From assembly GCF_900141745.1 (NCBI RefSeq), contig NZ_FSRM01000001.1:1054001-1118000 (forward strand): a stretch of 64,000 bases of DNA, written 5' to 3'. This document shows positions 37,739 through 49,324 of the stretch, one piece after another (the first letter of the stretch is position 1; each line of letters opens with the position of its first letter). The notes beneath the pieces are model-generated. The model saw only the letters and a program-made list of their open reading frames with translations. It searched no databases and had not been told where the DNA came from. Origin of the DNA: Paraburkholderia phenazinium (lineage in GTDB: Bacteria > Pseudomonadota > Gammaproteobacteria > Burkholderiales > Burkholderiaceae). A program made the position numbers and the translations under genes.

Positions 37739-38353
37739 ATGCCTCGTCCCTCTACCTCCCGCGCGCCCGCTGCTCCGTCTCACCGCGGCAAACCGCACGC
37801 CATCCGCATCATTGGCGGCGACTGGAAGCGCACACCGTTGCCTGTCCTCGACCTCGACGGCCTGCGTCCTACGCCCGACCGCGTGCGGGAAACGCTCTTT
37901 AACTGGCTCGGTCAGCGCCTTGACGGCCAGCGTTGCCTCGATCTGTTCGCCGGCAGCGGGGCGCTGGGCTTCGAGGCGGCTTCGCGCGGCGCGGCACGGG
38001 TCTTGATGGTCGAGCGCCACGGTAAGGCGGCCGGGCAATTGCGTGCCAATCAGGCGCGCCTCGCGCCCAACACCATAGAAGTGGCCGAAGCGGACGCGCT
38101 GCGCCTCGCGGCGAGCCTCGCACCCGGTTCGTTCGACGTGGTGTTCCTCGATCCGCCGTTCGATTCCGACCTGCTGGGCCGCGCGCTGGAACTGGCGGCA
38201 CCGCTCGTCAGCGCCGAAGGATTCCTCTATGTGGAAGCCGGCGATGCGCTCGACGTCGCACAGACGCCCGCGCTGGCGGGCTGGACCATCGTTCGGCAGG
38301 GGAAGGCTGGGGCGGTCCACTATCATTTGCTGCAGCGCGAAAATGAGGAATAA
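37739..38353 (+). CDS. rsmD: 16S rRNA (guanine(966)-N2)-methyltransferase
   Basis: This 204-residue methyltransferase has RIIGGDWKRTPLPV and RPTPDRVRETLFNWL near the N-terminus, the SAM motif CLDLFAGSGALGFEAASRGA and the catalytic DPPF (VVFLDPPFDSDLLG). It methylates G966 of 16S rRNA. It is followed by coaD and divergent from ftsY, the common rsmD-coaD arrangement. Confidence 0.96.
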   Translation: MPRPSTSRAPAAPSHRGKPHAIRIIGGDWKRTPLPVLDLDGLRPTPDRVRETLFNWLGQRLDGQRCLDLFAGSGALGFEAASRGAARVLMVERHGKAAGQLRANQARLAPNTIEVAEADALRLAASLAPGSFDVVFLDPPFDSDLLGRALELAAPLVSAEGFLYVEAGDALDVAQTPALAGWTIVRQGKAGAVHYHLLQRENEE

Positions 38354-38466
38354 TGCGCGTTCCAAAACAAGCGCCGGACGGCTAGCCGTCACGCGCGCGA
38401 CCGGCGGCAAACGCGCCCTGCGGGCGTGCTTGACGTGCCCATTTGTCTGAAGAGAGGAGAAGTGTC

Positions 38467-38979
38467 ATGGTAGTCGCCGTGTACCCGGGTACGTTCGACC
38501 CGCTGACGCGCGGTCACGAAGACCTCGTTCGGCGCGCGTCGAGCATTTTCGACACGCTGGTGGTAGGCGTCGCCGACAGCCGCAACAAGAAGCCGTTCTT
38601 CACGCTCGAAGAGCGCCTCGATATCGCTCACGAAGTCCTCGGTCATTACCCGAATGTGCAGGTAATGAGCTTCAAGGGGCTATTGAAGGATTTCGTCCGC
38701 ACCAACAACGCCCGTGTGATCGTGCGCGGCCTGCGCGCCGTGTCGGACTTCGAATACGAGTTTCAGATGGCCGGCATGAACCGCTATCTGCTGCCCGACG
38801 TCGAGACCATGTTCATGACGCCGTCGGACCAGTATCAGTTCATCTCCGGCACCATCGTGCGCGAGATCGCGCAGCTGGGCGGCGACGTCAGCAAGTTTGT
38901 GTTCCCGTCCGTGGAAAAGTGGCTGAAGGACAAGGTGGCTTTGCTGGATCAGGACAACCGCCAGGCGGGACAGTCCTAA
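38467..38979 (+). CDS. coaD: phosphopantetheine adenylyltransferase
   Basis: This 170-residue enzyme makes dephospho-CoA from 4'-phosphopantetheine and ATP. It has the nucleotidyltransferase motif [14 protein letters not shown] with the conserved Tx[30 protein letters not shown], and the [14 protein letters not shown] loop. ATG 38467 after AGAGGAGAAG is the start; the frame begins further upstream at GTG 38443. fdx follows after 65 bp. Confidence 0.97.
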   Translation: MVVAVYPGTFDPLTRGHEDLVRRASSIFDTLVVGVADSRNKKPFFTLEERLDIAHEVLGHYPNVQVMSFKGLLKDFVRTNNARVIVRGLRAVSDFEYEFQMAGMNRYLLPDVETMFMTPSDQYQFISGTIVREIAQLGGDVSKFVFPSVEKWLKDKVALLDQDNRQAGQS

Positions 38980-38993
38980 CCAGCGTAAACTAG

Positions 38994-39299
<306 letters not shown>

Positions 39300-39363
39300 G
39301 CGGTCTGCTTTGGCGAGGCGTGTGAGTCTCGCCTCACTCTTCATCCTTCACGTTCCCGCGTGC

Positions 39364-40455
39364 TTAGCCCGCGTGCGAGCGAAACACATCCTTCAGCGCT
39401 TCCAGCAAAGTGTCGCATTCCGCATCAGTGCCGATCGAGATACGCAAATGCTGATCGATGCGCGGCGCCTTGAAATGGCGCACAAAAATCTCCTTCTCCC
39501 TTAGCCGCAAGGCAAGCGTGGCCGCGTCATAGCCTTCGTGGCGGGCGAACACAAAATTCGCCCCCGACGGCACGACACTGAAACCAAGTCCTGTCAGGCC
39601 CGCAGACAGACGCTCGCGGCTCGCGATAACTTTCGCGCAACTGTCGCGGAACCACACATCGTCCTGATAGGCGGCAATTGCTGCGACCTGTGCAAGCCGG
39701 TCGAGCGGATAGGAGTTGAAGCTGTCCTTGACGCGCGTCAGCGCTTCGATCAGCGCCACATTGCCGAACGCAAAACCCACGCGCATGCCGGCCAGCGAGC
39801 GCGACTTCGAGACGGTCTGTGTCACCAGCAGATTCGGATAGCGGTCGATCAGCGAGATCGCCGACTGCGCGCCGAAGTCCACATATGCTTCGTCGATCAC
39901 CACAACCGAGTCGGTATGCCGTGCCACCAGCCGCTCGATTTCGCCGAGCGGCAAAGGGTGGCCAGTCGGCGCATTCGGATTCGGCAACAGGACACCGCCG
40001 TTGGGCAAATCGTAGTCGTCGACGCGGATGGCGAACGCGTCATCCACGGGAACGGTCCGGTATTCGACCTCGAACAGGCCGGCGTACGTCGGATAAAAGC
40101 TGTACGTGATGTCCGGGAACAGGATCGGCTTGTCGTGCTTGAGCAGCGCCTGGAAGGTCAGCGCGAGAACTTCGTCCGAACCGTTGCCGGCGAACACCTG
40201 TTCGGCGCGGATGCCGTGGTGCGCCGCGACCGTCTCGCGCAGCTTGCGTGCGGTCGGGTCGGGATAGCGTCGCAGCGATTCCGCGCTGTCACCGAGTTCA
40301 TGACGGATCGCGTCCAGCACGCGCGGCGACGGAGGATACGGGTTCTCGTTGGTGTTCAGCTTGACCGGATGGGCGAGCGCGGGCTGTTCGCCCGGCACAT
40401 ACGGCGTCAGACGGTGGACGATGTCACTCCAGTAACGGCTCAAACTTGCCTCCAT
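39364..40455 (-). CDS. hisC: histidinol-phosphate aminotransferase
   Basis: This 363-residue PLP enzyme of the class I/II aminotransferase fold has [12 protein letters not shown] at the substrate site, [29 protein letters not shown] and the PLP-lysine segment [18 protein letters not shown]. It catalyses the seventh step of histidine synthesis. It lies outside the his operon, 2 bp after the pth stop, so it is read with pth. Additional HisC copies are common in this group. Confidence 0.95.
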   Translation of the reverse strand: MEASLSRYWSDIVHRLTPYVPGEQPALAHPVKLNTNENPYPPSPRVLDAIRHELGDSAESLRRYPDPTARKLRETVAAHHGIRAEQVFAGNGSDEVLALTFQALLKHDKPILFPDITYSFYPTYAGLFEVEYRTVPVDDAFAIRVDDYDLPNGGVLLPNPNAPTGHPLPLGEIERLVARHTDSVVVIDEAYVDFGAQSAISLIDRYPNLLVTQTVSKSRSLAGMRVGFAFGNVALIEALTRVKDSFNSYPLDRLAQVAAIAAYQDDVWFRDSCAKVIASRERLSAGLTGLGFSVVPSGANFVFARHEGYDAATLALRLREKEIFVRHFKAPRIDQHLRISIGTDAECDTLLEALKDVFRSHAG

Positions 40456-40457
40456 AT

Positions 40458-41060
40458 TCAGCTGCTGCGATGCAACTGCATTACCGCCCGGTCGAGCTCG
40501 CCCTTGACAACGAGCGGCATCTGGACGAGCGCGCGTTCGATCGATGCGTCAATCACATCCTGCTCTTCGCGGCGCGGCGGCTTCAGCACATAGTTGGCTA
40601 CGTCCGGCTTGGCGCAGGCACGCGCACTTTCCGGAATCAGATCGCGCGGATGGCCAATGCCGATACGCAGCCGCCAATATTGTTGCGACGAGAGATGCGC
40701 GGAGATGTCCTTCAGGCCGTTATGCCCGCCGCTGCCGCCACCGAGCTTCAGCTTGACGGTGCCGGGCGGCAGATCGAGTTCGTCGTGCGCAACCAGAATC
40801 TCATCGGGCAGGATTTTGAAGAAATGCGCGAGCGCGACGACCGATTGCCCCGAGCGGTTCATATACGTCTGCGGCTCGAGCAGATGGACCTCCTCGCCAT
40901 GCAGACGGGCCTTCGCGTAGAAGCCGTGAAAGCGCCGCTCGTCACGCAAGGTGGTGCCGGCTTCGCGCGCCAGTTGATCGACCAGCCAGAAACCGGCGTT
41001 GTGACGCGTCGCGGTGTATTCGGCGCCCGGGTTGCCGAGCCCCACGATCAGCTTGATCAT
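40458..41060 (-). CDS. pth: peptidyl-tRNA hydrolase
   Basis: This 200-residue enzyme releases peptides from tRNA after premature drop-off. The motif [19 protein letters not shown] contains the catalytic His (RHNAG); [12 protein letters not shown] and [10 protein letters not shown] and [11 protein letters not shown] follow. ATG 41060 ([12 protein letters not shown]) is the family start rather than 41099. It is downstream of rplY, past a terminator-like hairpin, and nearly abuts hisC. Confidence 0.96.
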   Translation of the reverse strand: MIKLIVGLGNPGAEYTATRHNAGFWLVDQLAREAGTTLRDERRFHGFYAKARLHGEEVHLLEPQTYMNRSGQSVVALAHFFKILPDEILVAHDELDLPPGTVKLKLGGGSGGHNGLKDISAHLSSQQYWRLRIGIGHPRDLIPESARACAKPDVANYVLKPPRREEQDVIDASIERALVQMPLVVKGELDRAVMQLHRSS

Positions 41061-41112
41061 GATTGATTCATGATGGGTTAAGGGCCGGCGGCGTACCACG
41101 CGACCTGAAAAA

Positions 41113-41150
41113 AACGAAAAAAAACCCGCCGGGGCGAACCGCGGCGGGTC
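41113..41150 (-). terminator. attenuating terminator between rplY and pth
   Basis: On the minus strand ACCCGCCG pairs with CGGCGGGT (41124-41131 with 41142-41149) and is followed by a long T-run. It should reduce read-through from the ribosomal protein gene rplY into pth. Confidence 0.8.
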
Positions 41151-41202
41151 ATATCGTCCGTTCCATTGAAACGGATCGAGAGGATTGCTCGCTCTATGCA
41201 GC

Positions 41203-41829
41203 TTAAGCGGCCGGCGTTTCGCCTTCGCCAGCAGCAGGAGCAGCAGCGTCGCCTTCAGCGACAGCGCCAGCCGGGATCGTCGCGGATGCGATCACCGGGT
41301 TTTCAGCTTCGATGTGTGCAATCAGCGCGACACCAGCCGGCAGGACGATGTCCTTGGCGTGCATCGTTTGACCTGCTTCGATCTTCGCGAGGTCGACTTC
41401 GAGGAACTCAGGCAGTGCCGACGGCAGGCACTCGATTTCGATTTCGTTCAGAACGTGCGAGATCACCGCGCTCGACAGCTTGACTGCCGGGTTCGATTCC
41501 TGGTTCATGAAGTGCAGCGGCACCTTGGTGTGCAGCTTCTTCGTTGCGTCGACGCGCTGGAAGTCCACGTGCAGCACGAGCTGACGGAACGGATGGTATT
41601 GCACGTCGCGCAGCAGAACCTGTTGCGCCTTACCGCCGACTTCCAGATCGAGAATCGACGAATGGAAAACTTCTTTCTTCAGGGCGTGCCACAACGCGTT
41701 GTGATCGAGTTCGATCATTTGCGGTTCAGCACCAGCGCCATAAACGATTGCCGGCGTCTTGCCGGTAATACGCAGGCGGCGGCTCGCACCCGTACCTTGC
41801 TGTGAACGCTCGAAAGCGACTACTTTCAT
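41203..41829 (-). CDS. rplY: 50S ribosomal protein L25 (Ctc form)
   Basis: This 208-residue protein is the long L25/TL5/Ctc form: the N-terminal 5S rRNA-binding L25 domain ([29 protein letters not shown]) and a C-terminal beta domain ending in an Ala/Glu-rich tail. ATG 41829 (MKVVAFE) is the family start. It lies between prs and pth; L25/Ctc with pth and prs is a conserved cluster. Confidence 0.96.
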   Translation of the reverse strand: MKVVAFERSQQGTGASRRLRITGKTPAIVYGAGAEPQMIELDHNALWHALKKEVFHSSILDLEVGGKAQQVLLRDVQYHPFRQLVLHVDFQRVDATKKLHTKVPLHFMNQESNPAVKLSSAVISHVLNEIEIECLPSALPEFLEVDLAKIEAGQTMHAKDIVLPAGVALIAHIEAENPVIASATIPAGAVAEGDAAAPAAGEGETPAA

Positions 41830-41994
41830 TTTGAATCTCCAATGCACTGCCCGCGACCAGGCAGTAAAAACGGGGCCTTCATGCCAGATTGGCTGAGGCC
41901 CCAGACTCGACGGCACGAACCTTCGTTCGCCCATGCCGATTGTGCAAAAGCGCAGCGTGCGATTTGTAACCGCGCGTCGCGCCTTCGCAAATAC

Positions 41995-42951
41995 TTAACT
42001 TTCCGCAAACAGCGACATCACCGAATCGCCGCGGCGGATCCGCGAGAACGTTTCGGCCAACAGACCTGCGCTCGTCAGCGAACGGATCTTGGCGCACGAG
42101 CGGGCTTCTTCGCCGAGCGGGATCGTGTCCGTGACGACCAGTTCGTCGAGCGCGGATGCAGCAATACGCTCGCCGGCACCGCCAGACAGAACCGGGTGAG
42201 TTGCATACGCGAACACCTTGATTGCGCCGCGCTGCTTCAATACCTGTGCTGCCTTGCAGAGCGTGCCCGCGGTGTCGACCATGTCGTCCATGATCACGCA
42301 GGTACGGCCTTCGACTTCACCGATGATGTTCATCACCTCAGCGATATTCGCCTTCGGGCGGCGCTTGTCGATGATCGCGAGATCGCAGTTCAGTTGCTTG
42401 GCCAGTGCACGGGCACGGACCACACCGCCGACGTCCGGCGACACGACCAGCAGGTTCTCGTGATTTTGCTTGCGCAGATCGCCGAGCAGCACGGGCGTGG
42501 CGTAGATGTTGTCGACGGGTATGTCGAAAAAACCTTGAATCTGGTCAGCGTGCAGATCCATCGTGATGATCCGCTCGACGCCAGCGATTTCCAGCATGTT
42601 CGCCACCACCTTGGCCGAGATCGCGACGCGTGCCGAACGCGGGCGACGATCCTGGCGGGCATAGCCGAAGTAGGGGATAGCAGCGGTGATCCGGCCAGCG
42701 GATGCGCGCTTGAGCGCATCGACCATGATCATCAGTTCCATCAGGTTGTCGTTCGCCGGCGCGCACGTGGATTGCAGGACGAAGACATCCTTGCCGCGCA
42801 CGTTTTCCTGAATCTCGACCTGGATCTCGCCGTCCGAAAAACGGCTGACCATCGCTTTGCCGAGGGGAATACCGAGGATTTTTACGACTTCGTGTGCAAG
42901 CGCGGGATTCGCGTTGCCAGTAAAAACCATCAGGCCGTCATGGCTGCTCAT
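41995..42951 (-). CDS. prs: ribose-phosphate pyrophosphokinase
   Basis: This 318-residue enzyme makes PRPP from ribose-5-phosphate and ATP. Motifs: [52 protein letters not shown] (ATP/catalytic loop) and the PRPP-binding [17 protein letters not shown]. Two adjacent ATGs (42954 and 42951) are possible; [10 protein letters not shown] at 42951 is chosen. It is just downstream of tRNA-Gln and upstream of rplY. Confidence 0.96.
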   Translation of the reverse strand: MSSHDGLMVFTGNANPALAHEVVKILGIPLGKAMVSRFSDGEIQVEIQENVRGKDVFVLQSTCAPANDNLMELMIMVDALKRASAGRITAAIPYFGYARQDRRPRSARVAISAKVVANMLEIAGVERIITMDLHADQIQGFFDIPVDNIYATPVLLGDLRKQNHENLLVVSPDVGGVVRARALAKQLNCDLAIIDKRRPKANIAEVMNIIGEVEGRTCVIMDDMVDTAGTLCKAAQVLKQRGAIKVFAYATHPVLSGGAGERIAASALDELVVTDTIPLGEEARSCAKIRSLTSAGLLAETFSRIRRGDSVMSLFAES

Positions 42952-42996
42952 CATGCACCTGCTTCTGGCTGGGGGGCGAGGAACTGCGAGAATTTT

Positions 42997-43073
42997 TGGC
43001 AGGGGAGGAAGGACTCGAACCCTCGAATGCCGGAATCAAAATCCGGTGCCTTAACCAACTTGGCGACTCCCCT
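42997..43073 (-). tRNA. tRNA-Gln (anticodon UUG)
   Basis: The minus strand folds as a full cloverleaf: acceptor AGGGGAG paired with CTCCCCT, D stem GCC/GGC, anticodon stem CCGGA/TCCGG with loop TTTTGAT giving anticodon UUG, TTCGAGT T-loop, discriminator G and an encoded CCA. Residue order and the G discriminator fit glutamine. It lies between ispE and prs. Confidence 0.96.
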
Positions 43074-43126
43074 ACACTAACTTTGAGCTTCCCCGAGCGT
43101 GTAGGACCGCTCGACGATGCAAAACT

Positions 43127-44008
43127 TTATGACGCGAAGCCGAATAGTGGATGTATATCCAAGCTTGCTGTTACCGCGCTGTTCCATTCGCCTGGCAGTT
43201 TGGCTTGCACCGCTTCTGCTTCATCGCGACTTTGGAACGCTGCAAAAACGCTTGCACCTGATCCAGTCATCCGCGCGGGTGCGACGTTGTCAAACCATCC
43301 CAACACCTGCGCAACTTCTGCGTATTTTCCCACGACAACCTGCTGCATGTCATTCCGGCCAAAACTGTCGGGCCATCCCGTACTGCAAGTTTGTTGTGCA
43401 AGAAAGTCCGTAATTGTGAGGGGTTTTGAGTCCCTTGTCAACGATTTCTCGGAGAAAATCGCTGCAGTTGGAACGTGAACCCTTGGTGTCACAACGAGGA
43501 AATATCGCGGCGGCAATTGTACAACCTCCAATGCCTCTCCGACACCCTCTGCAAACGCATTTTTTCCGAACACAAAGAACGGCACATCGGCACCCAGCTT
43601 CAGTGCAATTGCCTGCAGTTCTTCGCGCGGCAGAGCGAGCTTCCACAGACGGTTCAGCGCCAGCAGCGTGGTGGCCGCGTCCGAACTGCCGCCGCCGAGG
43701 CCGGCGCCCATCGGCAGCCGTTTCTCGATCGCAATGTCGACGCCTTCCTGCGTGCCCGTATGGCTTTTCAGCAGTACCGCGGCTCGCACCGTCAGATCCT
43801 GTTCCGGCGGCACACCGGAGATGTCGCTGCTACGCGTGACGAGACCGTCGGACCGTCGCGTGAAATGCAGCGTGTCGCCCCAGTCGAGCAACTGGAACAC
43901 GGTCTGCAGCGAGTGATAGCCATCCGGCCGCCGGCCGGTGATGTGCAGGAAGAGATTGAGCTTCGCTGGCGCGAGGCAGTCGCGCAGCGAATCGTTTGTT
44001 TCGGTCAT
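43127..44008 (-). CDS. ispE: 4-diphosphocytidyl-2-C-methyl-D-erythritol kinase
   Basis: This 293-residue GHMP-family kinase acts in the MEP isoprenoid pathway. It has the N-terminal [22 protein letters not shown], the ATP-binding glycine-rich [21 protein letters not shown] and the C-terminal [20 protein letters not shown] 44008 (MTETNDS) is the plausible start; the frame opens at 44065. It follows lolB, a conserved lolB-ispE-tRNA-prs order. Confidence 0.96.
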   Translation of the reverse strand: MTETNDSLRDCLAPAKLNLFLHITGRRPDGYHSLQTVFQLLDWGDTLHFTRRSDGLVTRSSDISGVPPEQDLTVRAAVLLKSHTGTQEGVDIAIEKRLPMGAGLGGGSSDAATTLLALNRLWKLALPREELQAIALKLGADVPFFVFGKNAFAEGVGEALEVVQLPPRYFLVVTPRVHVPTAAIFSEKSLTRDSKPLTITDFLAQQTCSTGWPDSFGRNDMQQVVVGKYAEVAQVLGWFDNVAPARMTGSGASVFAAFQSRDEAEAVQAKLPGEWNSAVTASLDIHPLFGFAS

Positions 44009-44061
44009 GAGTAAAGACGAATTGCAGCAGGCGAGTCGTACGGGTAGTGCGCTTCGCCAGG

Positions 44062-44736
44062 TCACTGGTCGAGTACCAGCTTGATTTCGAGTGGCGGTTC
44101 CTGGCGGCTCAGATTGACGCGCTTGAGGCCAGTGGCCGGTGCATCGGCATACGCGACGTAGTTGATGGTCCAGCCGTCCTGAACGATTTCCTTCAGATGT
44201 GCGGGATCCTGCGGATCCTGCTCGGTTCTGGCTCGCGAAGTGGGCGCGGCCGATGGCTGCAACCAGTAGCGCAGGCCTTCGACGGGCAACGCAAAGCCGA
44301 GCGCATTCTGCATCAGCGTGGACACGTTGTCGGCGGTGAGCGGCTGGCGATTCGGCAGTTCGAGCGAGGCAGAGGCTGGCGACGATGTGACAATCGCGAG
44401 TGTCTGACCGAGCGGGTTACGCAACTGGAGCGTGACCGTGTCGCCGGCTTCCTGCCAGTCGAAATTGCCGTAGGCGTTGCGTTGCGCACCGTTCTGATCG
44501 ACGTACTGGACGGCGAAGCGGCCGTGATAGGCGCGGCTTGTTTGAGCCGTGACCGAGGTCGTGGCGTTAGACGTCGACGGTTGCCGCGGTGTCACCGAGG
44601 CGCACCCGGTCAATCCGGACACCGTGACGACAGCCGCCGCTGCGAACCCCAGCGCCGCGCGGCGGGGCGCCTGGAAATAATGGAACCAGCCAGCAAGCCA
44701 GTGCGCGGAGCGGATAGAGCGGTTCGAAATGAGCAT
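44062..44736 (-). CDS. lolB: outer-membrane lipoprotein LolB
   Basis: This 224-residue lipoprotein has a long N-terminal signal ending in the lipobox LTGC (Cys about residue 45), then the LolB fold ([39 protein letters not shown]). It inserts lipoproteins into the outer membrane after receiving them from LolA. It overlaps the stop of the upstream TPR gene and leads into ispE. Confidence 0.92.
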   Translation of the reverse strand: MLISNRSIRSAHWLAGWFHYFQAPRRAALGFAAAAVVTVSGLTGCASVTPRQPSTSNATTSVTAQTSRAYHGRFAVQYVDQNGAQRNAYGNFDWQEAGDTVTLQLRNPLGQTLAIVTSSPASASLELPNRQPLTADNVSTLMQNALGFALPVEGLRYWLQPSAAPTSRARTEQDPQDPAHLKEIVQDGWTINYVAYADAPATGLKRVNLSRQEPPLEIKLVLDQ

Positions 44737-46577
44737 CAGAGATCGTTCACCTGAAAACGTGCGAGCGTTTTGAGGAGCGTATCGTTGTCCGGTTCGAGCT
44801 TGCGGGCTTCACGCCAGGCGTCGCGCGCCTGATCCTGGGCGCCGGTCTTCCACAGTACTTCGCCAAGATGCGCGCCGATTTCTGCATTGGGCTGCAGATT
44901 GTAGGCCTTGCGCAGCAGCGTGAGCGCATCCGACGTATCGCCGAGGCGATACTTGACCCAGCCCACGCTGTCCATGATGAACGCATCGTTCGGCGCCAGC
45001 GACGCGGCCTTCTGGATCAGCTTGTCCGCTTCCTGCAGGCGCACGCCGCGGTCCGCCAGTGAATAGCCGAGGGCGTTGTAGGCCTGCGGATTGTCCGGCT
45101 GCGTGTCGATCAGCCTGCGCAACTGCGCTTCCATGATGTCGTAGTGGCCGTTCTTCTCGGCCGCCATCGCATAGTCGTAGGTCAGATCGGGGTCGTCGGG
45201 GAAGTCGGCGGTGGCTTGCGCCAGGCGCGCTTCCGCTTCCGGATAACGCTTCGAGTCGAACAGGATGGCGGCGTCGGTGCGGTCGATCAAGGCCTGATCG
45301 CGTGGGTCAGGCGCTCGCAGGCCCGCCAGCAGCTTGCGGGCGTCGTCCGGCTTGTTCTGCTTTTCGAGCAACTGGGCGCGCGTGATCTGCGCCGGAATGT
45401 ACTGCTGGCTCGTCGGCGCAATCTTGTTCAACCAGTCGCCTGCCGCTGCGTCGTTCTTCTGCTCGAGCGAGATCTGCGCGAGATAGATGTAGGCCTGGCC
45501 CGGATCGGCACCCGTCGTCTTCTCCGCTTTCTGCGCGTACTGCTGCAGATAGGTCTGCGCGGTTGGATAGTCCTTTTTCTGGATCGCGATCAGCGCGAGC
45601 GCCATCATCGGCGTCAGATCGTTCGCGTTGTCCTTGTGCATCTCAACGAACTGCGCCTGCGCGTCGTCGAGACGGTCGCTGGCCAGATACATCTGGGCCA
45701 GCGCGAGCCGGGCATCATGCGATTTCGGATTTTGCTGGACGTACTTCTCGAGCGACGCGATGCCTTCCTTGCGCTCTTCCGGGCCCATCTGCGAGAGCGT
45801 GAGTGCCGCGGGCAGATAGTCGGGCTTCAAGGCGAGCGCCTGCTCGAGCGACTTGCGTGCGCCCGGCGCATCGTTCGCCACGATCTGCTGACGGGCGATA
45901 GCCAGTTGCGCTTCGGGCCGGTTCATGTCGTTCTTCAGCAGATCCTGCAGCACATGCAGGCCGCCGATACGATTCGGACCGCGCGAGAGCAGCAGTTGCA
46001 GCGAGAGGATCGCGCTGCCGCGATTCGCTTCCGGCACCTTTGCCAGTTCGCGTGTGAGCAGCGGCTCTGCGTCGTCAGGCTTGCCCGACAGAACGAGCAG
46101 CGAAGCATCGAGTTGCGCCGCGCGTTCCGACGAGGGCGCATACTGCTGCCACAATTGCGCGGCCGCGAGGGCGTCCGAAGGACTCTGCGCTGCCAGCGCG
46201 ATCTCCGTGGCGCGTTGCGCCATGCGCGGATCGTGCGTGTCGCGCGCAAGCGCAAGGTACGTTTGATAGGCCGGCGCCGGCTGGTCGCGCTGCAAGGCGA
46301 CTTCCGCCGCGAGCACCTGGAACACGATCTGGCTCGACAGGGCAATATCGGGCAGATTTTTCTGGTCTTCAGGCGTTTGCGCACCGAGCGCGTCCGGGAT
46401 GGACACGGAGTTGTCGTCCGAATCGGACGAGGGATCCTGCGCGTGCCCCGGCAAGGCGGCGAGCGCCCACACGGTAAGCGCCGCCGCACCTAACAGGCGT
46501 CGGGCGGAGACAGCGTGCGGCACGCGGGAGGCGCGCGACGGGCGCTTCGAAAACAGCTTCACGAAGGACAAGTTCAT
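44736..46577 (-). CDS. periplasmic tetratricopeptide-repeat protein
   Basis: This 613-residue exported protein has a signal peptide (ending near PGHAQ, residue about 46), an Asp/Ser-rich start of the mature chain, and about a dozen TPR-like helical repeats (for example [25 protein letters not shown] and [22 protein letters not shown]). TPR arrays mediate protein-protein contacts; partners are unknown. ATG 46577 (MNLSFVKLF) is used. It is the first gene of the lolB-ispE cluster and divergent from mutM; a link to lipoprotein or envelope assembly is inferred from position. Confidence 0.85.
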   Translation of the reverse strand: MNLSFVKLFSKRPSRASRVPHAVSARRLLGAAALTVWALAALPGHAQDPSSDSDDNSVSIPDALGAQTPEDQKNLPDIALSSQIVFQVLAAEVALQRDQPAPAYQTYLALARDTHDPRMAQRATEIALAAQSPSDALAAAQLWQQYAPSSERAAQLDASLLVLSGKPDDAEPLLTRELAKVPEANRGSAILSLQLLLSRGPNRIGGLHVLQDLLKNDMNRPEAQLAIARQQIVANDAPGARKSLEQALALKPDYLPAALTLSQMGPEERKEGIASLEKYVQQNPKSHDARLALAQMYLASDRLDDAQAQFVEMHKDNANDLTPMMALALIAIQKKDYPTAQTYLQQYAQKAEKTTGADPGQAYIYLAQISLEQKNDAAAGDWLNKIAPTSQQYIPAQITRAQLLEKQNKPDDARKLLAGLRAPDPRDQALIDRTDAAILFDSKRYPEAEARLAQATADFPDDPDLTYDYAMAAEKNGHYDIMEAQLRRLIDTQPDNPQAYNALGYSLADRGVRLQEADKLIQKAASLAPNDAFIMDSVGWVKYRLGDTSDALTLLRKAYNLQPNAEIGAHLGEVLWKTGAQDQARDAWREARKLEPDNDTLLKTLARFQVNDL

Positions 46578-46664
46578 GGAAATCCGTTCAATGTTTCGGA
46601 CGATTGTAACGCGCTCGCTACAATAAGCGCACAACCACTCACGCAAGTTGCAGACCAGTTAGAC

Positions 46665-47495
46665 ATGCCAGAGTTGCCAGAAGTTGAGGTTACCCGACGT
46701 GGAATCGAGCCGTACGTCTCCGGACGCCGGGTCGAGCGCGTCGACGTTCGCACCCCCGCGCTGCGCTGGCCGATTCCGGCAGACCTTGCGAGAACCTTGC
46801 GGGGCCACGTGGTGCACAAGGTCGAACGGCGCGGCAAGTACCTGCTGTTCGAAATCGACGACGGCTGGTTCATTGTGCACCTGGGCATGACTGGCACGCT
46901 GCGCGTGCTACGCAACCTGCCGCATCTGCCGGCTGCTGCGAAACACGACCATATCGACTGGATTTTCGACGAGTTCATTCTCCGCTATCGCGACCCGCGA
47001 CGCTTTGGGGCCGTCCTTTGGCACTCGCGCGAAGACGGCGATGTGCTCGAGCATCCGCTGCTGGCCGGCCTCGGGGTCGAACCGTTTTCGCCTGCTTTTT
47101 CCGGCGCGCTGATGCACCGGGAGACGCGCGGGCGCAAGGTCTCCGTCAAGCAGGCGCTGCTGGCGGGGGAGATCGTGGTGGGGGTGGGCAATATTTACGC
47201 GTCCGAAAGCCTGTTTCGCGCCGGTATCCGGCCCACCACGCCCGCTGGCCGTGTTTCGCTGGTCCGCTACGGGTTGCTCGCGGATGCGGTGAGAGTCACG
47301 CTTGCTGCCGCGATCGAAAAAGGCGGCAGCACGCTGCGCGATTTCGTCGGCAGTGACGGTGAAAGCGGTTATTTCCAGCTCGATTATTTCGTCTATGATC
47401 GCGCGGGGCTGCCATGCCGTGTGTGCGGTACGCCGATCAAACAGATCGTGCAAGGGCAGCGCTCGACCTACTTTTGTCCTACCTGCCAGCGCTAA
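46665..47495 (+). CDS. mutM: formamidopyrimidine-DNA glycosylase
   Basis: This 276-residue bifunctional glycosylase/AP lyase removes 8-oxoguanine. It begins MPELPEVEV, giving catalytic Pro1 after Met removal and Glu2, has the helix-two-turn-helix segment [17 protein letters not shown] and the C-terminal zinc finger [21 protein letters not shown]...C. ATG 46665 is fixed by the catalytic N-terminus. mutY starts 7 bp after its stop, pairing the two 8-oxoG repair enzymes. Confidence 0.97.
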   Translation: MPELPEVEVTRRGIEPYVSGRRVERVDVRTPALRWPIPADLARTLRGHVVHKVERRGKYLLFEIDDGWFIVHLGMTGTLRVLRNLPHLPAAAKHDHIDWIFDEFILRYRDPRRFGAVLWHSREDGDVLEHPLLAGLGVEPFSPAFSGALMHRETRGRKVSVKQALLAGEIVVGVGNIYASESLFRAGIRPTTPAGRVSLVRYGLLADAVRVTLAAAIEKGGSTLRDFVGSDGESGYFQLDYFVYDRAGLPCRVCGTPIKQIVQGQRSTYFCPTCQR

Positions 47496-47502
47496 TTTTC
47501 CG

Positions 47503-48633
47503 ATGCCCTCCCGCTTAACGCCGTCCGCGACGGCCACCGTGCCTGTATTACCCATCGAGCCTGCTCTCGCTGATTTCTCTGCACGTCTGATCGGCTGGCA
47601 GCGTCAGCACGGCCGCCACGACCTGCCCTGGCAGAACACACGCGACCCCTATCGCATCTGGCTGTCGGAAATCATGTTGCAGCAGACCCAGGTGTCGACC
47701 GTGATTCCGTATTACGCGCGTTTTCTGGCGCGCTTCCCGGACGTCGCCGCGCTCGCCGCAGCGCCGATCGACGACGTGATGGCGCTGTGGGCCGGTCTCG
47801 GCTATTACTCACGTGCCCGCAACCTGCATCGGTGCGCGCAGGCGGTGGTCGAACTGCAGGGTGGGGCGTTTCCGGCTTCGGTGGAGGCGTTGGCCGAATT
47901 GCCGGGGATCGGCCGCTCGACCGCGGCGGCGATCGCGTCGTTTGCGTTCGGTGCGCGGGCCACGATTCTCGACGGCAACGTGAAGCGTGTGCTGGCCCGG
48001 GTGTTTGGCGTCGAAGGTTTCCCAGGCGAAAAGAAGGTCGAAAATGCCATGTGGACGCTGGCTGAATCATTGCTGCCGTCCAACGCCAGCAATGATGATG
48101 TGAGCGCCTATACACAGGGCTTGATGGATCTCGGCGCGACCCTGTGTATGCGCGGCAAGCCTGACTGCGAGCGCTGTCCGTTCGCGCCCGACTGCGTGGC
48201 GAATGTCACCGGCCGGCAGCGTCAACTGCCGGCCGCGCGGCCTAAAAAGGCTGTGCCGACGCGACGTACCTGGATGCTCGTGTTGTGCGACGGCGATACG
48301 GTGATGCTGGAAAAGCGGCCTCCGTCGGGTATCTGGGGTGGGCTGTGGAGCCTGCCGGAAGCGGCTGATGAAGCAGCGTTGGCGAAGCGGGCACGCGAAT
48401 TCGGCGGCGACGGCGCGGTCTCACCGCTTGCGCCGCTTACACACACGTTCACGCATTTCCGGCTGGATATCGAGCCGCGCATCGCGGAACTGGGTCGTGT
48501 CGCAGGTGGCAAGACGTCGCTAGTGCTAGGTGATGCGGAAACCGTGTGGGTGGCGCTGCGCGACATCGACGCGTACGGCGTGCCGGCGCCGGTGCGCAAG
48601 CTGCTGGACGGTCTGCACGGGTCTTTGCTGTAG
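47503..48633 (+). CDS. mutY: A/G-specific adenine glycosylase
   Basis: This 376-residue enzyme removes adenine mispaired with 8-oxoG. It has HDLPWQNTRDPYRIWLSEIMLQQTQV, the helix-hairpin-helix LPGIGRSTAAAIASFAFG, the catalytic Asp in ILDGNVKRVLAR and the [4Fe-4S] loop CMRGKPDCERCPFAPDC. The C-terminal Nudix-like 8-oxoG recognition domain (about residues 250-376) is present. The frame overlaps mutM upstream; ATG 47503 is used. It is convergent with the Lon-N gene, 17 bp away. Confidence 0.96.
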   Translation: MPSRLTPSATATVPVLPIEPALADFSARLIGWQRQHGRHDLPWQNTRDPYRIWLSEIMLQQTQVSTVIPYYARFLARFPDVAALAAAPIDDVMALWAGLGYYSRARNLHRCAQAVVELQGGAFPASVEALAELPGIGRSTAAAIASFAFGARATILDGNVKRVLARVFGVEGFPGEKKVENAMWTLAESLLPSNASNDDVSAYTQGLMDLGATLCMRGKPDCERCPFAPDCVANVTGRQRQLPAARPKKAVPTRRTWMLVLCDGDTVMLEKRPPSGIWGGLWSLPEAADEAALAKRAREFGGDGAVSPLAPLTHTFTHFRLDIEPRIAELGRVAGGKTSLVLGDAETVWVALRDIDAYGVPAPVRKLLDGLHGSLL

Positions 48634-48650
48634 ATAGCTTGCAGGAGCCC

Positions 48651-49283
48651 TCACAACAACTGATGCTGCTGCATGTAGTGATGAACCACATCGATGCGCG
48701 CCCCGGCATCCGGCAACTCCATCAGCTTTTGCCGCGCCCGCAGGGCAATAGGCAACACTTCTGAGAGCCGGTTTGACACCCACGTCGGGTCTTCGAGTTT
48801 GAACGGTTCCGCGAACGGCAGGCTATCCGGATCGCGCTCGCGGATTGTTGCGATGATCCGCTCCAGTACTTCCGCGCAAGCGCCAAATTTGGCCAGCAGT
48901 TCGTTGCCTTCGAGCGGTACGTCGTCCGGCAACGACTCCGCCATGCCCACCAGGAGACCGCTCGCTTCCACGCGATGCGATAGCAGCCGGAAGCGCCGCG
49001 TGCCACGCGCGCGGATCAGCAGCATGCCGAAGGTTTCGACATCGCACTCCCCGATCTCCGCCAGACAGCCGACCGCTTCAGGCACGGAGGGCTCGTCCGG
49101 AAGCGCCACTTCACCACCGCTTTTTAGCAGACATACGCCGAACGGAGTCTTTTCGCGCAGACACTCGCGCGCCATGTCCAGATAGCGCGCTTCGAAAATC
49201 TTCAGGGGCAGCAGCCCATCGGGAAACAGCACCGTGTGCAGCGGAAACAGCGGCACATCGGCAAGCACAGAAGTAGAGGACAT
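48651..49283 (-). CDS. Lon substrate-binding (LON-N) domain protein
   Basis: This 210-residue protein is a stand-alone N-terminal domain of Lon protease (PLFPLHTVLFPDGLLPLKIFEARYLDM; GVCLLKSG; GTRRFRLLSH), without the AAA or protease parts. Its role is unknown; such proteins may bind unfolded substrates. It is on the minus strand between mutY and rapZ. Confidence 0.88.
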   Translation of the reverse strand: MSSTSVLADVPLFPLHTVLFPDGLLPLKIFEARYLDMARECLREKTPFGVCLLKSGGEVALPDEPSVPEAVGCLAEIGECDVETFGMLLIRARGTRRFRLLSHRVEASGLLVGMAESLPDDVPLEGNELLAKFGACAEVLERIIATIRERDPDSLPFAEPFKLEDPTWVSNRLSEVLPIALRARQKLMELPDAGARIDVVHHYMQQHQLL

Positions 49284-49324
49284 GGCGCGCAACGCTTCGG
49301 GTTAAGGCCGCGCGATGCGGCCGG

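Noticed and set aside
42997..43074. tRNA-Gln with a mismatched first acceptor pair
   Set aside because: The apparent mismatch came from starting one base too early; starting at 43073 gives a fully paired acceptor and a G discriminator.
44868..46493. plus-strand open frames opposite the TPR gene, including one of 449 codons
   Set aside because: They are Arg/Leu-rich antisense shadows of a repetitive gene and have no domain.
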